From Clarkia xantiana subsp. parviflora (taxonomy: Eukaryota; Streptophyta; Magnoliopsida; Myrtales; Onagraceae), in contig JAPTYO010000001.1 in assembly GCA_036873135.1 (NCBI GenBank), positions 24,047,774 to 24,111,773 of the forward strand: a DNA stretch of 64,000 nucleotides. Direction: 5' to 3'. The notes below the pieces were generated by a model that saw nothing but the letters and a program-made list of their open reading frames with translations, ran no database searches and had not been told where the DNA came from. The position numbers were made by a program, and so were the translations under genes. Of this stretch, positions 35,066 through 46,533 are shown piece by piece. Numbering within the stretch: position 1 is the first letter of the stretch; each line of letters opens with the position of its first letter.

Positions 35066-35640
35066 TGTAGGATTATGGAGGATAAATACTACAGAGTACA
35101 TGCTAGTAAACACATTACGCAGTGGAATAAGAGGCACATACCTATTCGAAATTTACCGTAGTCCAGGACCTTCTAGGGGAGTTCTCGATCCACCGGACGG
35201 TTCCCGTAAGGGTTCTTGTTAAGGAAGCCCTACGCAGACTTGTCTCCACAGCAAAGCCTCTTGTCGATTCTTCTGCAGGGATGGATCTCCGAAGTAATTT
35301 GCTCGAAGCAATTTGGCACCTCCTTGGGTGATATGTGGTTTGGCCGAAACTTATAGGGAGGAGGGAATTCTTTTGTCTCACCACAAAAGTGATTAGCCAT
35401 TAAATAAAACCTAACATTTCTTATTTATAAGAGGAGCAAAGTGGACAATAGTCCACTTTGCCCCTAGCTTATTTCAGCCGGCCACTTAGAGTAAGGGAGG
35501 CCCAACTTTGGGCCTCTCATGTCAATTGGGATTTTAGGCCTAGCCCAAAATTCCTAATGTGACATTACCCAATTGTCTTAAGTAACTTACTCATATTAAT
35601 GGACTCCTAATTACGGCGGCCCAATCCCCAAATGCTAACA
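35066..35640 (-). repeat. LTR C2 of the copia mosaic
   Basis: 575 bp, TG at 35066 and CA at 35640 on the plus strand. Related to LTR C1 and, more distantly, to the LTRs at 36779 and 43894. Shared blocks include GCCGCCGTAAT, AAATTACTTCGGAGATCC and the region around TTACGCAGTGGAA. Confidence 0.7.
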
Positions 35641-36778
35641 GTTCCCACTCGCCGGAATGGGAAGGTGCCTGTTAATATGTTGTCGACCAACACATCAACA
35701 TTTGTTCTTCGATCCAGCCATGCATCTGAATAGTTCATACGAGGTTTGCCGTGCGACCGGCGGACATGACGAGCATCTTGCTACTCATCTGTTAGGAGTG
35801 TTGTAGCGCCCGCGGAACGTTGATTCCTCATGTACAATCAACCTGTGTAAAAAATAATATTGTGCCGCGTTGTATCCTTGGTCAACTATCATTCTTCAAT
35901 TGCCTAGTTTCCACATATGAACACTTCTCCAAGGCATCCGTACAAGTATTCGCAACCTTTCAACTAATATCAGGTTGGTGGCCACCTAGTGAATACAAGA
36001 ATAGGAGAATTTCAGGTATACTTGACCATCCCCATCACCTATACCTTAGTCAAACTCAACCGGTTTCCAAAGACGTTTAACTGGAATTTTTTATTTAGCA
36101 CTGCGCTCGTACGCCGGGAAGCGAACATTGAGCTTGACCTTAGGTATGGGTTCTGAGTCTGTGAGGATACTTTAGATGCTTCTTCATAAAGCACTCGGGA
36201 TCAATCACACGCTCAAGGTGAAGAAGTTTGTGCCCATCCGAATCTCGTGGATCCTACCAAGCACAACCGAGCTTGACCCCGTGGTTGAATATGGCACGCG
36301 CAGTATGAGGTGCACATCGATAGCATAACCTGAACTTACATATTGTCAGGAGTGGGAAATGTCATACACTATCGCAGATTTGTCATCTGGCCCAGAATGC
36401 GGCTATTGACGAACAAAGTTCGTCACGGCGATACGCAAGACTTAGATCATGTCGTGTTACCCTGAAACCAAATGATCGTCTTGCTTAACCAGGTATATCT
36501 TTCGAAAACACCATGGTTCTTAGTTGGTATTGACATGGTAGAAGCCCCCCTCTCCGACAAGATGACCGAGTCTGTGTGACTAGGCTTGGCACACATTCGA
36601 CATGTTTTATTTAGAAGGATTGCCTCTCCTACTACTAGTTTATAGACCGTAAAATCTGATATAATTCAAACATTATGACGTCGCTAAATTATAAACTCAA
36701 TTGCAATTCCTTTTATTTAAATATTACTTTAAAACTCAAAATGTTATCATCAAAACACAAGCCTCTTATGTAAGCATA

Positions 36779-37365
36779 TGGTGATGGGCGCGTAAATGGA
36801 AACCCATTATATGTATATATTACCTAAGTTAATTGGGTAAATGTCAAATTAGGGAATTGGGCCAGACCTAAATCCCAATTGACATGAGAGACCCAAAATT
36901 GGGCCTCCCTATACATGTGGCCGGCCGAAACTTATAATGAGGGTAAAGTGGACCTTTGTCCACTTTACTCCTCCAATATATATCTGGTGTTAGGGGATTT
37001 TTAAGGTTAATCACTGTTTTCTCATTAGAGTGTTTTAGAGAGAAAAACTCTCCACTCCACACAAGGGTTTCGGCCGAACCACTCCCCACCAAAGGGTGTG
37101 CCAATTTGCTTTCTAGCAAACACTCCAGAGATTTGTCCCCTGCCAAGAATCGATTAGAGGCTTTGCTGTGGAGAGCATACCGCGTAGGGCTTCCTTAACC
37201 AGAACCTCTACGGGTGCCGACCAAAGGATCGTGAACTCCCTGCAGGAAGGATCTTGGGACTACGAACAACGTTTGAGGTATGTGCGAATCTTCCGCTGCG
37301 TAATTTCGGTTACTAGCATGTACCATGATTTAGTATCCGTAGTGATTACTCCCCGTAATTGGAGT
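36779..37365 (+). repeat. 5' LTR of copia copy A
   Basis: It aligns with 43894-44454 (TGGTGA... start, the TTGGGCCTCCC block, ACTTTTGTCCAC-like block, ATTCCGCTGCGTAATT-like block). The 3' end and the tRNA-Met primer site are deleted: where copy B has ACCAACAGTGGTATCAGAGC, copy A jumps directly to leader sequence. Confidence 0.65.
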
Positions 37366-39460
37366 TCATGATTTTGATAATTGATGTTCTTGAAAATTTA
37401 AAATTTTCGGACCGAATTTTTTAAAAAGGAATTTTAAAATTTCGAATTTTAGGGTTTATGGTGGTCCGAAATTTTAATGATCTTAGGAAATTTGATGTTC
37501 ATGATCTTCAAGAAAAATGTGATATTTATCAAAATCAAACATTGGATTGTAGATCTTATTAAAATTTGATCTTGAAATTTGACCACTTGTTCCCAAATAT
37601 GTGTTTGTGCCGAAAATTTTATCAAATTTACAAGGTAATTTTTTTTTTAATTTCTTGGTCTCTAAGCAGCAAAATTTTGATATTTTTAGTCAAGGTAACA
37701 ATATATCTATAATTGAGAACATTATGATAAATTCACATTAATATATAGAAATATATATAACTATCAATATATCTAAATATTTAATAGGGTTAAAGATATT
37801 ATTGATAGATTTAGTTACCTAAGAGATTTAGAAAATATATTGTCAGTATATTTGTTATTCTATTTAAAATATTGACAATAAATATAATATATATTTTATA
37901 TGTTAGCCGATTTTTACATATATATATATATATTGTTGATTGATTTAATCTAAAGATAGAATCTTAGCAATAAATATATAGATGTTTATATTTTGGCCGA
38001 AATATATATATTATTGATATTGGAAATTATTTTATATAATTAATGTTACTTGGTGGGTAAGTTAAATATTTTAATGGACTTTAAAACCCTAGTTGGGCCA
38101 CAAGTAAACATTTCGGCCCAACCTTTCATATTTTAATTATTGGGCCGGTCCAATGTGTCAAACCGAGACGAATTAAAACCGAACCAGATTTTCTCAATCG
38201 GTTCGACTTAGTCGGGTCGGGTCGGACTGGTAACTAAGTGGATCTAACCAAATCGGTTTTGTGTGTTGAACCGAACTCTATATTTAATTGGACAGGTTCG
38301 GACCGAACCAGATTTTAAAATTAAAACCGGACCGAACCGAACCGGATTTTTCCAAACCGGACCCGAACCGGATTTTTCTAAACCAAACCGAACCGGACCA
38401 AACCGGACCGAAGTTGACTGAACCGGAATATTTTTCAAAACCGAATTCAAGTCAATTAAATAAAATAGGGTGGTCAAGTTTTAAAATCCAAATTTTTTGA
38501 ACCTAAAATGGCCTACACAGTGCTCAAGGGTTTAATGTTATTTACATAATGGTAAAACATTTATGCCTTGTTTCGATTATGGGGATGGATCTTGGAGATA
38601 CATGTTTTTGGGACTGGTATAATTAGTGGGCTGAATTGCAGTTGTTTATTATTCAATATATATATGCATGATTAGAAATGTTGTCTTGACCGAGTTAAGC
38701 TAGCTGCATATTGCATATTGTGGGCTGAGCCCTGGTTAAATATATGGAATGCGCACTAGCATAGACATGCTGTGATGGTTGAAAATGCCTACGACTCATG
38801 TCTAGAATGTTGCGTGATTGAATATAAGCATGAATTGCAAATCAGCCCCTAATGTTTAAAATTATTTTAAAATCGAAAACCAGTCGCCAAATATGTATGA
38901 TTGTTGTAGAATTTTCATGTTTGACACGTTTGCTAGAATGTTGAGGATGTAGTCGCATTTGATAATTTACTTGGAAGTAGAATTATGTATGCAAGCATGA
39001 GTATCTCAGAACATTAGACGCATGACGCGTAAGCATGAATGTGGTTTGTAAGATGAATGTTATTGGCGTATGATAATTTACATGGATAGTAGAATTATGT
39101 ATGCATGTGAATTCATCGGAATGTTTTTCCAAAATAATAAGGGCCTTGGGAAAGTCAAGATCGGGTATGTTTGTTTTAAAATTCCCGTTCCGGTAATTTG
39201 CGATTAAAACCGTTTTAAAAGACTGATCCATTGGATTGAAAACGGCGGTAATGTGAACTCTTTCACAGCCATCTTCCATTGGTTTACTGGTGGTTGGTTG
39301 GTTTAGATGACTGATGAATCATTATTTGTCGGATTCAATCTTAATAGATATCTGGTGTATGCAATTCATTCTCAAAATGTTATTGTCTCCCTGATTTTTG
39401 CATAATCATTGACGTGTAAGTATGAGTTGGTTGAATTAGTGCGATTCGATATTCTTCGCA
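37366..39460 (+). mobile_element. leader of copia copy A
   Basis: About 2 kb of untranslated leader matching 44470-46520 of copy B. It is AT-rich with many GACCGAACCGGATTTT motifs at 38160-38440. No coding frame. Copy A lacks recognisable gag after it. The next sequence (39460-40530) has no clear match to copy B, and I could not identify it. Confidence 0.65.
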
Positions 39461-40532
39461 ATCTTGATGGTATGAATCATGATGAATAAAAGGAGTACGT
39501 GTTGAACTCTCTACTACGATTCCGAAAAGTGGAGAGGACAACTACGGATGAATATAGTAGTCTGTATGATTTTGACAATGAGAGACGAATGTAATAATTT
39601 GTTTCACCAAGCATGGGAGTAGGTTCTTTGATGATCTGAACGCATATGTGGTGATACATTCAACCTTGGTAAAAGGGGTTGAAGAAGACTTCAATTGCAA
39701 CCAAGAAATGTTGCAGCTTAGTATCCTTTTGCATCCGCCTCGGTGGAAGCAAGAATGCAAAAGCTAAACGTTTTGGTTAAACATTATGGTCTTCTCTCTT
39801 TCCATGGGCGCTGGTGTAAAATCCGCTCGAGACCTTCGCAATGAAAGGTCATCATGTAAAGGATGTATATGGTTGTCTGATGTTGACGGGACTCAATAAC
39901 CTTGAGCCTAATCAAGTACAGTAACCACAGCAGTAAAAGGGAAACCTTCTCTGCTCACCATACTGGATTCGAAAGAACTCAACCATGATCCGCATATTAT
40001 AGAGAGAACTGGACCATAAAGGTCTTATACGATAATCTGGTGGGTTAAACCATGTTGATAAAGTGCGTCTCAAGTACGCCTCGTAGGTCATGTGTATGAA
40101 GCGGTAAAAATTTTATACAGACACAAATCATTTGACGTGATTCACTCGTGAATTTACTCAGATGTGATGTTCAACATGACTTAAAGTTCTCGACTATCTA
40201 TGCGACAATCATGGATCAAATACGCGAACTTCAGATCAAGAACCCTACCATTGTCATTTATCCTTCGTTTGACTTACTAAAATTTTGGTTATTTCAAGAT
40301 TCGGATTTATTGAATAAATTAGTTTCCGTTCGATTCGAAATGTGATCTACTTGTCAAAATTATTCGACCCGGTTAAACAGGATCGATCCGAAACAAAATT
40401 TCGGCCAGGTAAAAGTGGTCGAATAAAACAAAACGATTCACGTACTCCGTCATCTCAGTCGGGACAACTGAACTGAACATACACATCGATTGCGTAGACA
40501 GATTGAAAGATTTTGTATTTCTTTAATTATTA

Positions 40533-41400
40533 GTGTTAAGACGTGTGTATCGGGTCGATGGGTCTTCGGTCCGAATGACACTTCTCACGGGTAAATTGCC
40601 TTCTTTGATGATCCGTTGACTCGTAAATGTAATCCGCCGGCTCAACGTCGTTCTTCGTCTCGCTCCTTGCCGACCTGCACAAGGGGCAATATCGAGCACG
40701 GAGAGGGGGGTGGTGCTCGATGTGCCCTCTCCGATGCCTAAGTCAGTCTGAGATTCTAAGAGAGATAAAGTAGAGAGAAGGCAGAGCTAAAAATGTGTAA
40801 AGATGCAACATTATCCAAATGAATAGAACTTGAGCAGTATATATAGGTTTCGGGGGGGGATTAAGGTGGCTTAATGACACCGTTATCCCTAAGCGTACTT
40901 AGTTAACGCATAACGATAGGACTAAACCCTTAATGGCATGGAAAAGTGAGCAAAATTGGTTAAGTGTCGGACGGGTAAAGAGATGCTGGGACGCCGCGGG
41001 GGATGGTCTGTGTGACAAGATTTGAGGCGTCGGATACACTCCCGATGGAGGGGGTAAGAGGTTTGGAAGAGGTCCCGAGGCCTTCGGGGTCGGATGGAAA
41101 AATCTGACCCCCAAGGCCAGGAATTGGGCCACACCCGATCTCTAAGGGTAGAGATCGGGTGGGATCGCACCCGATTTATAGGAGTAAAGATCGGGTGGGG
41201 GCACCCGATCTCTAGGAGTATAGATTGGGTGGGGCACCCGATCTCTAGGGGTAGAGATCGGGTGGGGTCGCACCCGATCTCTAGGGGTAGAGATCGGGTG
41301 GTCGATGGCCTGGGCGGGTTATCTTAGTTTGTGGGTGGTGCGTTCGGGTCAAAGTTTCAATTTATAATTGTAAGTGGGGTGATTAAAATAAGATAGTCTG
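40533..41400 (-). repeat. probable solo LTR of a gypsy element
   Basis: The block CTCTCCGATGCCTAAGTCAGT matches the same relative place in the gypsy LTR at 21905-22642 (CTCTCCGATGCCTAAATGAGT). A TATA-like TATATATA lies to its right at about 40838-40846, as in that LTR. No internal region follows on either side. It is therefore likely a solo LTR in the same orientation, inserted between the leader and pol parts of copia copy A. Exact ends and a target duplication were not found. Confidence 0.5.
41132..41300. repeat. five tandem 30-bp palindromes
   Basis: Units at 41132-41161, 41168-41197, 41202-41231, 41235-41264 and 41271-41300. The consensus is a 13-bp stem CACCCGATCTCTA with the complementary arm TAGAGATCGGGTG and a GGGG loop. 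Units 4 and 5 are perfect and the others have one to a few changes. The spacing is 33-36 bp. They lie in the part of the solo LTR that corresponds to U3. Confidence 0.85.
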
Positions 41401-41919
41401 AATTAAAACGGGTTCAAATTGGGCGTATATCCATCAATTAGTACTCCATCGAATGAAATAATTAGTAATGATAATCATGTGCGAAACCGATCGGATTAAA
41501 TTGAATTAAATTCAAAAATGAAACGATTTACCAAGGGTTAAAACTTCGGTAAAATTGCGCTTCACGCAAGTGGACCTCGAAAAAAGGAACACATCGTTTC
41601 AAAGTATGAGTTTAATAATGAAGTGTTTAAATGATGATGTGCTGAATTTTCGTACGCATTCCTTCGGAATAAATTATTAACAACGTTTACATCAGTAAGA
41701 AGTAGGCTTCGGAAGCTACCACGACCTTGTAAAAGTACGCATAAGGTGAAAACCTGAAATGCTCAGTTTGGAGATGGGATAAAATCTCTGAGATAAGTTT
41801 GCAAACGAAGAAGGATGAAGTCGGTTAAACGATTTTCCTTTAGTACGCCTTGAACGAAAAGTAAGGCTAGGCATTCAAATCAAATCAAACACTTCTGGAA
41901 GCATAGTCTATAAACATAA

Positions 41920-43893
41920 TGTTGGAGTCACTTGATCAGCTGTTCCCTAAAGGATGATGAGAAGCGATTCACATTCATATAAGACTGTGTTCCACTAAAA
42001 TCGGTAAAACACGCCGCCATAAAAGATGAAGAATGATAATGAGTTAAATCATATCACAGTGCGATATTGATTTGCGCATTAAACACGTATTTAGGACAAG
42101 GGTATGTTAAATACTCTTTGAAAGTACATGTTTACAGCTTAAAGACATGGTGCCGTGGTCGAACATGTAACATTACATACTTGAGGATGAATTTTCCGAT
42201 GCACTGACAGTTTTCAGAATAATGAGTCTTGATCAAATCAGGAGCAAGATATTACAGATATCAGGTCCCACTTAATTCGAGTGGGAGAGATTTGAACCAA
42301 CAACTCAAGTGAATGACATGGTAAATTATAATGGGAACATTTTCATAATAAATCCAGTGGGAGGAATAAACACCTACCACATGTACTCACTGTTGCTGTT
42401 TGGACGAATAAAGTTGAACCTGATTATCATAATGTTGAACCAGGATTACCACAACTACCTATACTACCCATTGTTCCTAGTGGGAGTGATCCGACAAACT
42501 TGGTTCCAGATCCTAGTGATCAAGGAATTTATCTTGGAAGTAAAACTCCGAGACCGAGAAGTCGTCCAAGGAAAGTTGTTAGTTATGGTTAAATCATTGC
42601 TCTTGTACCCAATAGGAGTGGTGCTCCGATAAGAAGCGTCATTTCGAGTGGGAGAATTTATCCCACTTGGAAGAAATGCTTCGATAAGAGGCATTATTCC
42701 GAGTGGGAGAGACATTAAGACTCAAAGAAGGGATAAACAAGCCTAGACGAAATTCAAAGGCATCGAACTTCTCCAAATAAGTATCCCATCTAGAAGGGTG
42801 ATAACCTCACTCTAACAATTGTTGCCTACATTGGAAAGACCTCAAGTGGAGAAATGGAGGAAAATAATGAATGAGAGAGATCGCCTAAATGAAGGCCATT
42901 ATAGTCTATAATTGATTTACGTGCTAACCACAGGGGCATAAGGATACGGTGAGTCTTGAAAGAAGGCTCACCACTGATAGAAAATGTCGAGCGATACAAA
43001 ACTCGACTTATTGCGAAAGGCTGTACCCAAATTCACGGAGTGGACCTTGACGAAACAAACTAACCAACTGTGCGTAAAACCACGGTAAGGGCCATTCATG
43101 GTCTTGGTCGCATGTCTCGATTTCGAACCTCACCAAATGAGTATTAAGACCGCATTCCTCCTCGGAAACCTGGAGGAAGAGATCTACATGGAGCAATCAG
43201 AGGGTTTCATTACTCCTGGTAACAAACGTAAAGTTTGTAAACTCCAAAGGTCCATTTACGGTCTTAAACAGTCGTCTCGACAATGGTACCGCAGACGAGG
43301 AAATCGTAGGAAACAAATTTGTGAATCTTCATGAGGATCCGTGCGTGTATTATAAGACCTCCGTGCCGAGTATTTAAGCACGGTTGGCAGTTTGATGTAC
43401 GCCATGCAATGCACCCGTCCGGATTTCTGTTACGCCGTGGGCCTAGTAGGACGTTTCCAATCAAATCCTGGCTATCAACATTTAAAGGTTGTAAAACGAA
43501 TAATTCGTTATTTGAAAGGTACTGCCGACTACGCACTGTGCTATGAGGGCAAGAGATTAGAATTGACCGGTTACAGTGACGTCGACCATGGTGGCAATCC
43601 GGATGATCATAATTCCACCACAGGGGAGGTTTTCCTCCTTGCTAATGCCGCCATTTCATGGACGAGCCAGAAGCAAACCTGTGTCGCGCTGGCTCAAAAG
43701 GCTTCTAACTGCACTGCTTGGTGGCGATGTCGAGAATAAACCCGTGAAGGTCTTCTCTGACAGTCAAGCAGCCATTACGGCAGTTAAGAATCCGAAGTAC
43801 CATAGTAGGACCAAACACATTGATGTGAAATATTTTTATGCTAAATCTATTGTAGAAGACAATATAATCACTATAGAATACTTTGTTAGCATG
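41920..43893 (+). pseudogene. copia copy A pol remnants (linker, RT, RNase H)
   Basis: 42300-42760 matches the integrase-RT linker of copy B (AGTGGGAGTGGTGCTCCGATAAG-like repeats). 42960-43330 gives RT pieces (KTAFLLGNLEEEIYMEQSEG, SIYGLKQSSRQWYR). 43380-43885 gives RNase H pieces (GLVGRFQSNPGYQHLKVVKR, KYHSRTKHIDVKYFYA). Several frame changes and internal deletions are present. The RT catalytic YVDD part is missing between 43330 and 43380. The end of pol and the region before the LTR are deleted, so RNase H runs straight into the LTR at 43894. Confidence 0.8.
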
Positions 43894-44454
43894 TGGTGAC
43901 GTGACACCGTAATTGGTAGCCCGTCAATTAAGGAAATTACCTAAGTTAATTAGGTAATTGTCACATTATGTTAATTGGGCCAGACCCAATCCTTAATTGA
44001 CACGGGAGGCCCAAAATTGGGCCTCCCCTTTAATTAGCATGGTTCGGCCGAACCATGTACCACATTGGTTGGAGTGGACTTTTGTCCACTCCACCAATGC
44101 TATATATAGGGGGTCTCCTGAGGGGTTTAACACATCAATCAAATTAATAAGTCCCTCCATTGAGGAACTTGAGAGAAACCCTCTCACACTTAGTTAAGAT
44201 TTTCGGTGCACATCAGTCCGAGGTTATGTCCCCGTTGAAGAATCGATAAGAGGATTTGCTGTGGAGCTTATACCGCGTAGGAGTTCTTCTCACGAAGAAC
44301 TTGTACGGGTTCCGACTGGAGGATCAGGACTCCCTCCACAATGTTCTTGGGCAGGAAAGCTATTGAGGTATGTGTACATTATTCCGCTGCGTAATTAGAT
44401 TAGTTACTAGTACACGTTTAGAATTCCGTAGTATTACGCCCCCATAAACCAACA
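43894..44454 (+). repeat. LTR shared by copia copies A and B
   Basis: 561 bp, TGGTGACGTG to AAACCAACA. It is followed by a complete primer-binding site, so it acts as the 5' LTR of copy B. It also follows the pol of copy A, so it occupies the place of that copy's 3' LTR. Confidence 0.8.
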
Positions 44455-44455
44455 G

Positions 44456-44467
44456 TGGTATCAGAGC
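44456..44467 (+). other. tRNA-Met primer-binding site of copia copy B
   Basis: TGGTATCAGAGC one base after the CA end of the LTR, the standard Ty1/copia primer site. Confidence 0.9.
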
Positions 44468-46533
44468 TTGTGTTAGGAGTTCTTGAAATTTTGATAAATT
44501 GATGTTCTTGAAAATTTTATGAAAACCGAAATTTTTATGATAAACACCATGAGTAATCCGAAATTTTTAAACAAATTTCATATGTTTGATCTTTAAAAAC
44601 TTAAAACTTTCGGAATTTACATGTTTTTATAGATCAAAACCGAAAATTCTTGTTTAAATTTAAGTTTGATGTTCGTAATCTTCAAGAACACGATGAGTTT
44701 TATCAAGAACACTTTTAGGATTCATGATCATAGTAGTGTTTGATCTTAAAATTTGACAATTTTTCCAATTTTTGGTGTTATTGCCGAAACCCTAGGTGAA
44801 TTATTAGGTTAAATTTTTTATTTCTTAGGGTGCAAGTAGTAAAATTCGGCCGGCCTAACATAATAGATATATTTGTTACCATATTTTAATTTTGTTAAAA
44901 GGAGACAATATATCTACAAATTGGAAAGATAAGGAAAGATTCACATTATATAGTAAAATATATAAACTACCAATATATTTAGCTAAAAGATAGGGATAAA
45001 TATATATTGATAGGATTTGGTTACTTAAAAAGATTAAGAAGATATATTGTCTATATATTTTATCCCTAAATATATATATTTGACAATAATTATAGGTATA
45101 TATATATATTTGGCCGAAAATTATATATACATATATATATATTGTTAATTGATTTACATCTTAAAGATAGAATCTTGACAATATTTATATATATTAATAA
45201 TATATAAGTGCCGAATTTTTTATACATATATATTAGCAATATTGGAAATTATTTTACATAATTAATGTTTCTTGTGGGCTAAGTTAAGTTTTTAGTGGAC
45301 TTTAAAACTCTATTTAGCCCAAAAGAAATGTTTCGACCGAACCCAATGGGTTTATCGGGCCGGTCCAATTTGTAAAACTGGAATGGGTTAAACCAATCCG
45401 GGTTTTCTTAATCGGGTCGGACCAAAGTAACTAAGTGAATCTAAACCAAACCGATTTCGAGTGATGAACCGAACCACAATTTTATTTTATTGAACCGTTT
45501 CGGACCAAACCGGATTTTTAAAATCAGACCGACTCAGACCGGATTTTAAATTGGACCGAACCAAATTTTAAAATTTTTTGGAAATTTTAAATGTTCAATA
45601 AAATAGGATGTCAAATTTTAAATCTGAAATGTTTTCGAACTTTAAAAGTTAACCTAAACAGTGCTCTTAGGGTTCACGTTTTAACACGTTTTCAGATAAA
45701 ACCCTAATACCTGGTTACGATTATGGGGATGAATCTCGGATATGCATGTTTTTTGGACTGGATTAAATTAGTGGGCTGGATTGCAATTGTTTACTTTCTG
45801 CAACATATATTAGAACTGTCGTCTTGACTTATCAAGCTAGCTGGATAATAAATTGCGAGATTGAGCTATGAGATTTAAATATATGGTATGCGCAATAGGA
45901 TAGACATGCTATGCTGATTGAAATTGCCTATAATCCATGTCTAGAAATTTCGCATGATTGATTGTAAGCATGAATTGCAAGTCAGTCCCTAATATTTTCA
46001 AAACTTTTTTACAACTGAAAATACCAGTCGCCAATTATGCATGATGTATGCGGAAGTTGCATGTTTTGACACGTATGCTAGAATGTTCATGAATGAAAGC
46101 ATGTGGTAATTTACTTTAAGTAGAATTATGTATGCTAAGAAACATTAGATGCATGACGCGTAAGCATGTTGTTTTGATTTGTTCGATGTTTATGGCGTGA
46201 TATAGTATTATGCATGCGTAAATTATCGGATAATTTTTACAAAATAAAAAAGGGCCATGGGAAAGCCAAGATCAGGTATGCTTATTTGAAAATTACCGTT
46301 CCGGTAATTTGCAAATTAATAACCGTTTTCAAAAGACTGATCTATTGGATTGAAGACGACAATGGTGTGTACTCTTTCACAACACCCCCTTCCCTCGGTT
46401 TACATGCGATCGGTTTGGTTTAGTGACTGAAGGATCACTATTTGTCGTATTCCATCCTAATAGATAATCTGATGTTTGCAATTCTGTCAAAATGTTGTTG
46501 TCTTCCCAACCTTGAAATGTTATCAATGAACAT
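44468..46533 (+). mobile_element. leader of copia copy B
   Basis: About 2 kb of AT-rich untranslated leader. The part from about 44900 to 46520 is present again in opposite orientation at 51515-53030. Confidence 0.7.

Larger units (their letters stand above)
34030..36778 (-). mobile_element. copia copy C, 3' part, with tandem LTR duplication
   Basis: Read on the minus strand: sequence following pol (36770 leftward, matching the region after the pol stop of copy B at 50757-51514), then an LTR (35640-35066), then a second partial copy of the same post-pol sequence (35065-34632), then a second LTR (34631-about 34030). Each LTR is preceded by the purine tract GCGAGTGGGA. The unit of about 1 kb (post-pol plus LTR) is therefore present twice in tandem, with clear divergence. 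It has no coding sequence. The 5' part of this element is probably 51515-53030. The outer left LTR boundary is approximate. Confidence 0.7.

Noticed and set aside
41132..41300. Regularly spaced palindromic repeats that look like a CRISPR array
   Set aside because: Spacers are only 3-6 bases, the repeats diverge, and the context is a plant retrotransposon LTR. Tandem palindromes are the right description.
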